From Leadbettera azotonutricia ZAS-9 (lineage in GTDB: Bacteria; Spirochaetota; Spirochaetia; Treponematales; Breznakiellaceae), in assembly GCF_000214355.1 (NCBI RefSeq), contig NC_015577.1:124001-188000 (forward strand): 64,000 nucleotides of DNA, in the 5' to 3' direction. Of this stretch, positions 47,201 to 54,249 are shown piece after piece. The position numbers and the translations under genes were made by a program. How positions within the stretch are numbered: the stretch's first letter is position 1; every line of letters starts with the position of its first letter. The notes beneath the pieces were generated by a model. It did not search any database. It saw nothing but the letters and a program-made list of their open reading frames with translations, and was not told where the DNA came from.

Positions 47201-48549
47201 TATCAGAGCGGCCTGCGTATCCTGCCATGACTATTAATCCTGCAACAGGTGTTCTCCATGGTTCATGGAGCAATTATGCCGCTTCTACTATTTTCCGTAG
47301 TGCTAATAATGTCGCAGCTACAGAAACATACTACCTTGGAGATCCTTCGGAGGATACTGATATCCATTATGCCAAGGCAGTTGCCGGGGTTAATGGCGGA
47401 AATTCCCGAGGTGTTAACGTAGTCTGGAATGCCAATACCTATACCGCGGGCAGTGGGGCATGGACAGTTCCGAATTCGGGAGGTGTGTATGTGTATAACA
47501 ACCAGGCAACTACAGGATCTGGGTATAACGACACATATAGTTATTATTTGGCAGAGGCTCTGACTCATCATGATACGCTGTTCTCGCTTGTTAACCAACG
47601 AATTGTAGCCAGTGGAAATGATATCCATTTAAGTTATTATGATGCGGTTAACGATGCTCTTCATTATTGGCATAAGACTTCAAATGATAATATTACAGCT
47701 GCCAATTATGCTAATAATAGAAGCTGGATTGTTATAGATGGAACTGCTGATAACGATAATGCAGAAGGGGACGTTAATGGAAGGGGCGGTCCTAACTTTG
47801 ATACTGCTAACCAGAACGCCAATAGGATTGTAGCCGCTGATGCTGCTACGGCAGGTACAGCTAGAGTAGCTTCTGCCGGTGAATACAGCGCAATCGATGT
47901 TACCAGTGATGGACGACCAGTTATAGTTTATACCGCTGGTAATACTTTGCGTTTAGCCTATGCTACGGCACAGACAACGAATGGCCCAACTGCCGCTCAA
48001 TGGAAGAGGCAGGTTATTTCAGTTCCGAATAGCGCTTATATGTATGTATCCATGAGAATTGCGCAGCAGGCCGGCAATGATGTGCTTCATATATCAGCCT
48101 TCAAGGTAAATACCGGCGATTTGGTTTACATAAAGGGAACCAGGCCAACCGCCAGTACGGGAGAATTTACTTTTGAGGCTGCTGACATATTGGTGATAGA
48201 CAGCCTCGGTTCAGTCGGTACATGGTCGGATATTTCAGTTGACAGTCAGGGCAATCCTTATATCTCTTATCTGGATTACTCCTACATGAATTCTAACAGC
48301 GGTATGAAGATCGCCTTCTACGATCCTTCTCTTTATACTACTACCGCCAGGGACTTTAATGGGAAAGACCTGACCGGTTGGGAAACCTTGAATGCCCCCA
48401 TGAACTTCCAGGTTCGGGATGTACGAACCAGCATAGAAAACGTAACGACACCTACAGCTATCGCAAACCAGTTCTGGAAGGCGGCTGTCGGATATTCCTC
48501 CGGGGATAAGTTCCGTATTGCGTACTTTATCAAACCGGAACAACCGTAA
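38254..48549 (+). CDS. Giant surface lipoprotein with Ig-like repeats, IPT/TIG and sialidase-like repeats (3431 aa)
   Basis: The ATG at 38254 has GGAGG at 38243-38247. The signal peptide ends in a lipobox-like FTTC, so the protein is probably a lipoprotein. From about residue 40 to 2800 it contains tandem Ig-like units joined by D-x-x-x-P linkers (VDRSPP, VDQETDKP, VDRMPP, LDNVAP, FDKVAP, IDPDADKP, FDSTVP, VDNTFP). An IPT/TIG-like domain (about 2811-2900) and a C-terminal region (about 3100-3431) with sialidase/BNR-like D-x-x-G-x-P-x-I-x-Y repeats (DVTSDGRPVIVYT, DSQGNPYISYLD) follow. Two inserted phage-tail-like modules lie near residues 2080-2149 and 2477-2529. It is more AT-rich than the preceding gene. 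A glycan-binding surface role is inferred only. Confidence 0.8.
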   Translation: MKNLVKRYSWLVVLLAGFAFTTCNNPVSLGGVIDASVPIVNINGNLGPAPGAYIHDTPKIYVNASDDQGVKGVTATYTYSILEPRDPVTNEPLANAKPVEQLPVTVPAYWDEASKNYVFDIDTKRVEYPQGSGNYVPMADGTLRATIVAEDNSGKKTTSSELIYTVKNQPPVLNMQIPRPNTSAGAFITIEPFPGVVDDNYIMGVYEDLAGVAKGYPQIKFWPVGSPEPGTGAGYSGNGDRDNTAWGTVSVSSAVSAPDVNDWRVDDPDDGWVSVDNGIVESDKGERGGTFRYYLKQRDANGKYSDEEGVGLLKVPGAGTKYNLKIRLKDVNDIPLEWPKDVYKDVTGASVEYMSVELLASGTPPRVSINSLNLTDDPDHPDIDKLYQNGNFYIQYAAELADKNTDTLNNFVSDLSLEVPGRLKSDPTRTATVTLDKFVDTANYENISPDDIPRKVGPRSFQVQIGKFYYVKDDGIPGGPVDNETLLPSDTYAYVVFNDGNFNFTARAHGDSGSPGSQSLSLYVDRSPPVTTVTSVSPAITLSNTVTSTINDAADYASVFKDKDGNDLNISYSPSIPYRRYTVNSTIKIGVNSTDNRGSALDPANTSYQQFKYILLYQNDIAPSLFHATKNGPEAAVEFGNFLYNYNEVASRRAEFFDHTKANPITTPWFGASNGNPLVKVDGSDGAYTLTLQTQHYRLDNGSYKLWFYIVSKDQAGNVSYERMLLNVDQETDKPLVDFGNLNKPDNSDGLSFADETKVIRIDISDDDGLQETAVEYRFLKKAKFAETDDPDDAYYWSHTIDDAEWFKLSASPSEDSKEIIIQDLSLAKIAYDLTGDPYTPGSSMGTAQREALGSELDLKKIQIRVTDDGRNPSAGGPKVYFSDGYTKGFSRIAAFTMDLEAPRIRPTDNDMSDHPTFFPGRSKDNPFAAPQLNKAYKDAFWARGDVIERNPQSFTIKIDGDDNLTFDVKVKVNSTTKEIIIPENEIAANAEFGSDRAAIWKAPPALWATSGTWNGELQWRHPMDKGIQYTYNSVSKEYDIPVEVPIWSSLKDGAHFLAFTIWDKVPRSNTAQINFNKDGDGPVISFNNINQYQYLSESKEFPHLTDKEWAYNGSNNTDDLSDDVDEATALKPRVDHKIKNLTALNDQTVRILGTFSDTLSNVGYPAGAPVFYYKLERFVPNTYGKHTTILAQKQFWNAADGGSWQATEKWNIKTIDGSNKIVSFSIDIPNNKYDEANGSLITDNDGLYRVSIRIKDDQGNGYSDLENPLGDSLGAPGYETNVAFSVDRMPPEVKFSKLTIGSEPDDYASVANLAISSKVISGTILTFEGTAEDSFLGNGDSSALLVNSTGNTVLSTSDSYAEKIVITKLVDATNANKRNWTIELKDTQLASLSDGSYTLFVTFKDGGGREGTVSKTFILDNVAPVIDYSNLEEVTELASSTILAEANPRILGVVNDTYGISSLKVKIEKAKNGNPTDADWENVGTNGGTRGDYTFDANGYITLLEPSANSVTSLNWTIEAGTIRNGVNGLDLNDGIYRIVSESKDSARRVPNSIQNDGTHPWFVFRIDKVNPVLTIPDEAVSRYYGGKGNFTAIFDDQGIGGASVPGIKIGKSYIHVYGFATDDSGIGSVEVGVKGAPWTTTGSIVIVAPGVEGRFDAYIPVYASPTDDTGDTFTANQPSITFSVKDNAGRESANTKDFTFDKVAPTGAISSPPAANYLNGAVTLSGSDADKNGISKVYFVYGKIGASLSEETVENAKTFIKASDDTSGTGRKWLDTSLDSDDEGDFYEDGIGKWDGGLNTWAFAFKDISDFGLPENASYVYEEELASNTFVLPIYIKIVDVAGNETILMRRVLIDPDADKPNVSINNPQENAILGGEVRVSGSAQDDDWVFGVKIRIFDTAAGAYINLPHGSMETQFPLTENWVWASLDSARDKAVSWSYILNSTGGLNPVNPGDPPRAFRIDVQAVDTQNDLVMHENDEPTKIGSVVSRNVNFDSTVPTIEHIKISKAGLPDKDYIGNAIYASGTFVIRATIQDESGIKTIETREGTAGGYTALTALAPGSEAKGFFTPTVKHPGDGFVASKRYYIVNMGATSSATWATYDDYSGEPKTYEVGTTFTYKSGAAVISDPTAEVYEATGTGAAQYFEFTLQYPVESLPDLVALGKTGNFSLYLRAYDNTSPQAYMVQSTVNVSVDNTFPYIQNETAPNASTDQFYIEGTAWDYSKGGGEPSSGNISALKEMVVYFERNGAYIKPDGTAISAPTMTTLDNVVDLGDAANSGFTSSHYDGSGNHLIPTTIAYPDITAGQGIVIDNVELSSDIDGDGFQENWSKQGNDQHWNVKYTTWAFRNTLGDGPLTVHYVVIDEAGNATHFSQTLFIRNNPPIIWNLDIGTDLNGNGAIADTEKLTGLTVATLKLDSSKQIDNDRYDYNGAMKKPVFVVRNNSLQFDISTVDGNGTKTYKVQHVTRAPITAGGGLSIEQGKVYTIVDPAGASWIQLGAPGTTAGTTFIAAASGTMGAGAATTFVEGVTQSTSTPNAGTSFDGKETSTGQVSFGSADFASIADTIIGNTTLDDLDAADRNSSLYLIIVSDSTSGSPLTFATLVGLDVDNIDETLPEAEIYTLKADAVVGKEENWKPTTLDELGSGGTLYPSDNKTKGNLFQTDSGISGHIERKGSETNVTGVFFTRDTVSGQLVLRGHAFDNQRITELQLKFGADAAFTILKVDPDDGNKLKPTNAAGTILTGAALDNASSWSVENLTLEGHNVEWAYVWDSVANPAATIVGSDLAVEVTVFDAATARNFGVDDNSVDIAPYIIDITRVDNDTIRSKQGWYSFRRGDTLEISGFNLKASGNTTVSFGGVNGTIAAGATVNKVTLTLPEMAAGSNRASDTGAKSGEIVLTANVTSGAPVIAVNNRNSNANRWNNQFDQEAEEVDRNQTKMWNDDRYAHLWQSNAINTGVTDSANRGYFVGLQVTHGGTTPVALSERPAYPAMTINPATGVLHGSWSNYAASTIFRSANNVAATETYYLGDPSEDTDIHYAKAVAGVNGGNSRGVNVVWNANTYTAGSGAWTVPNSGGVYVYNNQATTGSGYNDTYSYYLAEALTHHDTLFSLVNQRIVASGNDIHLSYYDAVNDALHYWHKTSNDNITAANYANNRSWIVIDGTADNDNAEGDVNGRGGPNFDTANQNANRIVAADAATAGTARVASAGEYSAIDVTSDGRPVIVYTAGNTLRLAYATAQTTNGPTAAQWKRQVISVPNSAYMYVSMRIAQQAGNDVLHISAFKVNTGDLVYIKGTRPTASTGEFTFEAADILVIDSLGSVGTWSDISVDSQGNPYISYLDYSYMNSNSGMKIAFYDPSLYTTTARDFNGKDLTGWETLNAPMNFQVRDVRTSIENVTTPTAIANQFWKAAVGYSSGDKFRIAYFIKPEQP

Positions 48550-48588
48550 GAGGAATATTGGTTAGATGAAGTAACAGTTTTAAAAAAT

Positions 48589-48619
48589 AAAAGCCGGAGA
48601 GTATTACTCTCCGGCTTTT
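48589..48619. terminator. Bidirectional-type terminator after the giant lipoprotein gene
   Basis: A 13-bp stem (48589-48601 with 48607-48619; core AGCCGGAGAG) has a TATTA loop. An A-rich run stands before it and TTTT is part of the 3' arm, so it can work in either direction. Confidence 0.85.
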
Positions 48620-48657
48620 ACTCTGGATCGCAATGTATTTGGCATATAGGGGAAATA

Positions 48658-49719
48658 TTGAGTAGTAAAAGAACCAGTAATAAATATAGCAGCAAAAAGA
48701 AAATTTTTAAAACGAAGCTTTTGCTTTTGATTGTTGGTATTTTTGTTCTCGTTATTGGAAGCATTCTTTTTTTCTATCCCAAAAAGAATGCAAAAACGAC
48801 AAACGTTGTTTGGTATGTTGATGAGGGCATTGCAACGAATTGGGAGAAAATACTTGCAGAGGCTCCTAAAGAGTTTGCTCCTTACCATAAAGAGGGAAGT
48901 GTAAAAATATTAGGCAGTGAAACACCGATTCCTGCTGATGCCTCCGGTTTTGTTGTTACTACCAAAAGACTTGCAGGGGTACAATTAAAAAATAATCAGG
49001 GCAGTGAACAAAATTCAGCTTCAAAAGAAGAGCTCCCAATAATCTTTGCTTACGAGAGGCTTGCCCGTACACGGAGGTATGGAGACGCTTATGTGCTTGC
49101 GTTGGATCCCTGGTTTATATTCAATAAACGTACTACTCCGTCCTTAACTCGCGAGCGGATAATAGCTCCTGATCAGAGCAATCTTGGCGGGCTTCTTCTT
49201 CTTCCCGGCAGGGATCAAAAAGCGGTAAGTTCATGGACCGCTCGGCTTTTACAGGAAAGCCCGGGGCGCTTTATTCAAGACAAAGCAATGTGGAATGAAG
49301 TTAGAAGAAACCTGTTCCAAACTGGGGCTTTTCAAGATGGTGGGTTTTCATATAGTTGGAATGAAGTAATCTTTACGCTTTTGGGTAACACAGAATGTTG
49401 GGTTTACGCACCGGTTAGTCGTTTACGTACCTTGCCTGATTACCGGACTACACAGATTGAAGCTTTTGTTTTTCCTGAGCCTGGCGATAGTTTTGGTTTG
49501 CAGGCAGAATTATTATGGCTTATTCCTTTTGGACTAGATAACGCCGGAGATACTAAAAATCTCTTGGACTGGCTTAATTCTGCAGAAGCTCAATCAGTTA
49601 TTGCTGCTGTTACAACCTGGATACCTGCTCACCCTGATTGTCCCCCATATAATCCTGTGGCCCAAACTGCCCGCATTGCATGGCTTACCTCTTCTTTTGT
49701 GTGGGAGTTTACAGAATAG
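48658..49719 (+). CDS. Membrane-anchored periplasmic protein, weakly substrate-binding-protein-like
   Basis: 353 residues. A basic cytoplasmic stub and one transmembrane helix (LLLLIVGIFVLVIGSILFFY) leave about 310 residues outside. The C-terminal part has the flavour of extracellular solute-binding proteins (LLDWLNSAEAQSVIAAVTTWIPAHP). The middle contains FAYERLARTRRYGDAYVLALDPW. No family is certain. The start is TTG at 48658 with AGGGGA 4 bp upstream. It follows the terminator of the giant lipoprotein gene and may serve that locus. Confidence 0.65.
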   Translation: MSSKRTSNKYSSKKKIFKTKLLLLIVGIFVLVIGSILFFYPKKNAKTTNVVWYVDEGIATNWEKILAEAPKEFAPYHKEGSVKILGSETPIPADASGFVVTTKRLAGVQLKNNQGSEQNSASKEELPIIFAYERLARTRRYGDAYVLALDPWFIFNKRTTPSLTRERIIAPDQSNLGGLLLLPGRDQKAVSSWTARLLQESPGRFIQDKAMWNEVRRNLFQTGAFQDGGFSYSWNEVIFTLLGNTECWVYAPVSRLRTLPDYRTTQIEAFVFPEPGDSFGLQAELLWLIPFGLDNAGDTKNLLDWLNSAEAQSVIAAVTTWIPAHPDCPPYNPVAQTARIAWLTSSFVWEFTE

Positions 49720-49751
49720 TAGCAACTGTATTTCTTTGAAGCAATTCGACT

Positions 49752-49964
49752 ATGTTGTTTGCTGAATGGAACCAGGAAGAAGCCCTGGAATACCGGTACA
49801 ACGAAGGCCGGGAAGAGGGCCGGGCCGAAAGCCACAGGGAAGATGCCAGGAATTTTCTTTCCATGGGAATCGAGCCGGAGAAGGTAGCGCAGGGAACCGG
49901 TCTCCCGCTTGAAATTGTCAAGGAATTGGCTTTGACGATAGGGACAAAAACGGCGAGGAAATAA
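49752..49964 (+). pseudogene. C-terminal fragment of an Rpn/PD-(D/E)XK transposase-type nuclease
   Basis: 70 residues: EEALEYRYNEGREEGRAESHRED, then an ARNFLSMGIEPEKVAQGTGLPLEIV-type helix. This is the repetitive EGREEG tail and terminal helix-turn-helix-like part of recombination-promoting nuclease (Rpn/PDDEXK_2) proteins, which are usually about 280-300 residues. A stop codon at 49737 lies upstream in frame and no nuclease domain is present. It is a relic of a mobile-element-like gene, although translation of the fragment is possible. Confidence 0.65.
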
Positions 49965-50051
49965 GGCCAAAAATTTCGTATAGGTAAACCGCGAATTGCT
50001 GCCGGGATTCTCCATGAAAATGTCAAAAATGTGCAAGGTCTGTGACCCCTC

Positions 50052-50080
50052 TTTAAAAAAATAAAATAGTTTCGTATAAT
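50052..50080 (+). promoter_or_regulatory. Promoter of the DUF1538-PII pair
   Basis: TTTAAA (50052-50057), a 17-bp spacer and a perfect TATAAT (50075-50080) lie 18 bp before the ATG of the DUF1538 gene. The -35 is weak. Confidence 0.5.
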
Positions 50081-50097
50081 GAAAAAAAGGGCTTTGA

Positions 50098-51678
50098 ATG
50101 AATAAAGTATTAAAAGAAAAAATCATGGAAGCCTTCTCATCGGTGCTGCCAATCACGGCGATTGTGATCATTGCAAGCATTATCTTTGTGCCCATGTCTG
50201 CGGGCATCATCATAATGTTCATAGTCGGCGCTGCATTGCTCATCATCGGTATGGGGTTCTTTACCCTTGGGGCTGATATGGCTATGATGCCTATGGGCGA
50301 AGGCATAGGAGCGCAGCTCACCAAAGGGCAGAATATGCTTCTGGCTGTGGGTATCAGCTTTTTGATGGGCGTTATCATCACCATTGCTGAACCGGACCTC
50401 ATGGTGCTGGCATTGCAGCTTGCCAAATCACTTAACATCTGGGTACTGATTATCACGGTGGGCCTGGGTGTTGGCATATTCATGGCCATAGCGGTATTGC
50501 GTGTAATTATCGGCGTGCCCCTGCGCTTCCTCTTACTGTTTTTCTATGGAATCACCTTCGCGCTGGCCTTCTATATGACGAAGAATGGCAATACAGCCTT
50601 TGTCCCGGTGTCTTTTGATTCCGGCGGCGTAACGACAGGCCCGATTACTGTCCCGTTTATGCTGGCTATGTGCGTCGGCGTCGCGTCCCTCCGGGGCGAC
50701 AAAAGCGCCAAAAACGACAGTTTCGGCTTTGTTGCTTTGTGCAGCATAGGCCCCATAATATCGGTGATGGCCCTCGGCGTGGTCCTGCAAATCACCAATG
50801 TGCCGCCGAACAGCCTTCCCGAAGAGGAGATTACCGCTATTGCGGGTTACACCGACCGCGATGTGTTTGAAGCCTTTCTCTTCGAATTTCCCGATACGAT
50901 CAAAAATGTGGGTACTGCCCTTGGGGCAATTCTGGTATTCTTCTTCATATTCCAGCTGATTACCCGGCGTTTCCATAGGCACCAACTCGTCAGGATACTC
51001 GTAGGCTTTGTCTACACCTTCATAGGACTCGTGGTATTCCTCACCGGAGTGGATGTGGGCTTTATCCCTGTGGGAAGCCTCTTCGGCAGCGAACTTGGCG
51101 CATCCCCCATCAAGTGGGTGCTGATCCCCCTCAGCATGGTCATAGGCTACTTCATTGTGGCTGCGGAGCCTGCGGTGCATGTTTTGAACAAGCAGGTTGA
51201 GGAGGTTTCGCAGGGCGCTATCACCCAAAAAGTCATGGCCAAGGCCCTCGCTATTGGCATGGCTCTTGCCTTGGGCATAGCCATGGTGCGCATCCTTTTC
51301 AATATCAGCATTCTATACATTCTCGTCCCAGGCTATGCATTCGCCTTGCTGCTTACCTTCTTTGTCCCGCCGATTTTTACTGGTATAGCTTTTGACTCGG
51401 GCGGCGTATGTTCGGGCCCCATGACCAGCACCTTCCTGCTGCCCTTTGCCATAGGCGCCTGCGCGACGGCCGGGCACATGGATGATGCCTTCGGCATTGT
51501 GGCCATGGTAGCCATGACCCCCCTGGTAGTAGTCCAGCTTTTGGGCCTGGTATTTAGCTTCAAGCAGAAGAAGCTTGCCGCGTCCCAGCTGGAACAGAAG
51601 GCCGATACTATTGGCGGCGTAAGCGAGGACGAAGCAGGGCACATCACGGTATTCGAGGAGGGGCCCGCTTATGGCTAA
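50098..51678 (+). CDS. DUF1538 membrane protein (internally duplicated)
   Basis: 526 residues with about a dozen hydrophobic helices arranged as two homologous halves. Each half carries a matching signature: FDSGGVTTGPITVPF (first half) and FDSGGVCSGPMTSTFLLPF (second). The repeated SGG-x-x-(T/S)GP motif looks like a re-entrant ion- or substrate-binding loop. The next gene, a PII-type regulator, overlaps it by 8 bp, so this is probably a transporter under PII control. The substrate is unknown. Confidence 0.85.
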   Translation: MNKVLKEKIMEAFSSVLPITAIVIIASIIFVPMSAGIIIMFIVGAALLIIGMGFFTLGADMAMMPMGEGIGAQLTKGQNMLLAVGISFLMGVIITIAEPDLMVLALQLAKSLNIWVLIITVGLGVGIFMAIAVLRVIIGVPLRFLLLFFYGITFALAFYMTKNGNTAFVPVSFDSGGVTTGPITVPFMLAMCVGVASLRGDKSAKNDSFGFVALCSIGPIISVMALGVVLQITNVPPNSLPEEEITAIAGYTDRDVFEAFLFEFPDTIKNVGTALGAILVFFFIFQLITRRFHRHQLVRILVGFVYTFIGLVVFLTGVDVGFIPVGSLFGSELGASPIKWVLIPLSMVIGYFIVAAEPAVHVLNKQVEEVSQGAITQKVMAKALAIGMALALGIAMVRILFNISILYILVPGYAFALLLTFFVPPIFTGIAFDSGGVCSGPMTSTFLLPFAIGACATAGHMDDAFGIVAMVAMTPLVVVQLLGLVFSFKQKKLAASQLEQKADTIGGVSEDEAGHITVFEEGPAYG

Positions 51679-52483
51679 GAACAAAACCGGCGGCTTCAAA
51701 TTCCCCTTTAAGCTCCCGATCTTCAGGAAATTCGGGCATGATGAAAAACCAGCGGAGCAGGCCCAGAATGTCGATAAATCCCCGCCACTGCTAAAATTGG
51801 TGTTCTTTATCGTGGATTGGAGCAAAACTCAGATTATTTCCAATGTTTTTGAAGAGGAAAAGGTACGTTTCCATTTTATCAGCAAGGCTACGGGGACTGC
51901 CCGCACCGAGATACTCGACCTTCTGGGCATAGGGTCCAGCGAGAAGGCGCTGGTGCTCTGCCTGGAGCAGGAAGTCCTGGTGCCGGTGCTTTTAAAGGAA
52001 GTCCGCAAGAAGCTGGGTTTTCATAATCCCGGCGCGGGCATTGCCTTTACTGTCCCCCTTTCGGGAATCAATACGCCCCTGCTCAGGGTTTTTAAAGAAA
52101 GCATACACCAGAACGAAAAAATCGTCTTTGAAAAGCAAGGAGGGGCCCCCATGGCTGCCGAAACCAAATCTGAAATCAACAACGATCTTATTATTGCCGT
52201 CATCAACCGCGGCTACAGCGAAGAATTCATGACCGCAGCCCGGGAGGCAGGCGCTATAGGCGGCACAGTGATAGATGCCCGGGGTCTTTCCCACGAGGGG
52301 CCTGTGAAATTCTTCGGCGTCTCGGTGCAGGATGAAAAGGAGGTAGTCCTCATTCTTACGAACAGGGAAAAGAAAGTGCCCATCATGCAGGCGGTTAGCC
52401 AGACCTGCGGGCTTGCCTCCAAAGCAGAAGGCCTTGTCTTCGCTCTGCCGGTGGACAGCGTCCTTGGCCTTAGCTTCGAATAG
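51671..52483 (+). CDS. PII-type signalling protein with two PII-like domains
   Basis: 270 residues, about twice a normal PII. The first half (about 35-130) and second half (about 165-270) each look like a GlnB/GlnK-type ferredoxin fold. The second is clearer: NDLIIAVINRGYSEEFMTAAREAGAIGGTVIDARG, with the usual 'VV-x-G-x-GGT' style turn. The N-terminus is basic. The T-loop uridylylation tyrosine is not apparent. It overlaps the DUF1538 gene and likely regulates it in response to nucleotide or small-molecule signals. Confidence 0.8.
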   Translation: MAKNKTGGFKFPFKLPIFRKFGHDEKPAEQAQNVDKSPPLLKLVFFIVDWSKTQIISNVFEEEKVRFHFISKATGTARTEILDLLGIGSSEKALVLCLEQEVLVPVLLKEVRKKLGFHNPGAGIAFTVPLSGINTPLLRVFKESIHQNEKIVFEKQGGAPMAAETKSEINNDLIIAVINRGYSEEFMTAAREAGAIGGTVIDARGLSHEGPVKFFGVSVQDEKEVVLILTNREKKVPIMQAVSQTCGLASKAEGLVFALPVDSVLGLSFE

Positions 52484-52549
52484 GTCTTTACTTTTTATTT
52501 GATTTAAGCAAAACTGATATCTGGTTCATGAAACTTTAAGGAGAAAAAT

Positions 52550-53053
52550 ATGAAGAAAATTTCCGTCCTTTGTTTGGTTGCATTGACAGTCTTTTTTGCA
52601 CTGTCCTGCAAAACCGCCCCGTCGTCGTCATCCCCAAAAATTGAAGGTGATGTAACCCAGGAAAAAGTGAATACCGCCCTGGAGCAGATCTATGACACCT
52701 ATAGGACCAAGTTGATCTTTACAGATGCCCAGGATTACACCGTTAAATCGGGGGATTCCCTATCCCAGATTACCCGTACCTATTACGGCAAACTGACAGG
52801 CGTAGGGGAAGCCGGCCCCAGCAACGGGTTCTATTTCCCTGTTATCATGCTGGCTTCTGACAGCCACATCGTCGATCCTGACCTTATCGAACCCGGGATG
52901 AAGCTCAAGGTAGTGGATCTTCAAAAGAACCTGGCCAATCCTGTTTCCAGGCAAGCCATCAAAGATTGCCTCAACGATGTAGCCTATGTTTACAACAAGA
53001 AAGGCGTAACAGCAACAGAAGACGGCCTCAAGAAACTGGCAAATTCTCTTTAA
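52550..53053 (+). CDS. LysM-domain lipoprotein
   Basis: 167 residues. The signal peptide has lipobox ALSC (MKKISVLCLVALTVFFALSC). A single LysM motif follows (about 63-125; YTVKSGDSLSQITRTYYG), which binds peptidoglycan or other GlcNAc polymers. The tail is helical. AAGGAG precedes the ATG. It is 24 bp from metK and could be co-transcribed. Confidence 0.88.
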   Translation: MKKISVLCLVALTVFFALSCKTAPSSSSPKIEGDVTQEKVNTALEQIYDTYRTKLIFTDAQDYTVKSGDSLSQITRTYYGKLTGVGEAGPSNGFYFPVIMLASDSHIVDPDLIEPGMKLKVVDLQKNLANPVSRQAIKDCLNDVAYVYNKKGVTATEDGLKKLANSL

Positions 53054-53077
53054 TCCCGGTAAAAGGGCAGGTGTCTC

Positions 53078-54247
53078 ATGGAAGAGCGGCGTTATTTTTT
53101 TACGTCTGAATCTGTAGGCGAAGGGCATCCTGACAAGCTCTGCGATCAGGTTTCCGACGCAATCCTGGATGCCTGCATTGGCAAGGATCCCCAAAGCCGC
53201 GTCGCGTGCGAGACCTTTGCCTCCACTTCCCTCGTGCTCGTGGGGGGGGAGATCACTACCGATACATTTGTGGATTTTCAGACTGTAGTGCGGGAGGTGG
53301 TCAAAAACATTGGCTACACCGACCCCGCCTACGGCCTTGACTACCAGTCGATGGCTGTTCTCGACATGATCCACAGCCAGTCCCCGGACATCAGCCAGGG
53401 GGTTTCGGGCACGGGCCTTGACGAATACAAAGGCCAGCAGGGCGCAGGGGATCAGGGCATGATGTTCGGTTTTGCCTGCAACGAAACTGAAGAGTTCATG
53501 CCCCTCCCAATTACCCTGGCTCACAAGCTCCTCAATAAAGCCACTGAACTCCGCAAGAACAAAACCCTCAAGTGGCTACGCCCCGATGCGAAGAGCCAGG
53601 TGACCGTCGAATATGAAGGCCACAAGCCGATTCGCATTGATGCGGTGGTGGTATCCCATCAGCATGACCCTGAAATCGCTTATGATGAATTAAAAGCCGA
53701 AATCATCGGGAAAATCATAAAGCCCATACTTGAACCCACAGGTCTGCTCGATGTAAACACCAAGTACTACATCAATCCCACAGGCCGTTTCGTGACAGGC
53801 GGCCCTTTTGGCGACACGGGCCTCACGGGCCGCAAGATTATCGTGGACACCTACGGCGGCATGGGTCGCCACGGCGGCGGTGCTTTTTCGGGCAAAGATC
53901 CCACCAAGGTTGACCGTTCAGCCGCGTATATGGCCCGCTATGTCGCCAAGAACATCGTTGCTGCGGGCCTGGCCGAACGCTGCGAAGTCGAGCTTGCCTA
54001 TGCCATCGGCGTCCCCTTCCCGGTCTCGGTCATGGCGGACACCTTTGGCACTGCCAAAATCAGCGAGCAGCACATCGAAGACGCGGTAAAGAAAATCTTC
54101 GACCTTACCCCTGCGGGCATTATCAAGACCCTGGATCTCCGCCGCCCCATCTATCAGAGGACCGCCTCCTATGGGCACTTTGGTCGTTCCGAATTCCCCT
54201 GGGAAAAAACCGACAAGGCAGCGGAGCTCAAGAACACGGTGAAATAA
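53078..54247 (+). CDS. metK: S-adenosylmethionine synthetase
   Basis: Makes S-adenosylmethionine from methionine and ATP. 389 residues. [26 protein letters not shown] is at the N-terminus; [16 protein letters not shown] carries the family hexapeptide, followed by [26 protein letters not shown] and [19 protein letters not shown]. Complete and typical. Confidence 0.98.
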   Translation: MEERRYFFTSESVGEGHPDKLCDQVSDAILDACIGKDPQSRVACETFASTSLVLVGGEITTDTFVDFQTVVREVVKNIGYTDPAYGLDYQSMAVLDMIHSQSPDISQGVSGTGLDEYKGQQGAGDQGMMFGFACNETEEFMPLPITLAHKLLNKATELRKNKTLKWLRPDAKSQVTVEYEGHKPIRIDAVVVSHQHDPEIAYDELKAEIIGKIIKPILEPTGLLDVNTKYYINPTGRFVTGGPFGDTGLTGRKIIVDTYGGMGRHGGGAFSGKDPTKVDRSAAYMARYVAKNIVAAGLAERCEVELAYAIGVPFPVSVMADTFGTAKISEQHIEDAVKKIFDLTPAGIIKTLDLRRPIYQRTASYGHFGRSEFPWEKTDKAAELKNTVK

Positions 54248-54249
54248 AA

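Noticed and set aside
53054-53077. SAM riboswitch before metK
   Set aside because: Only 24 bp separate metK from the LysM gene; there is no room for an aptamer.
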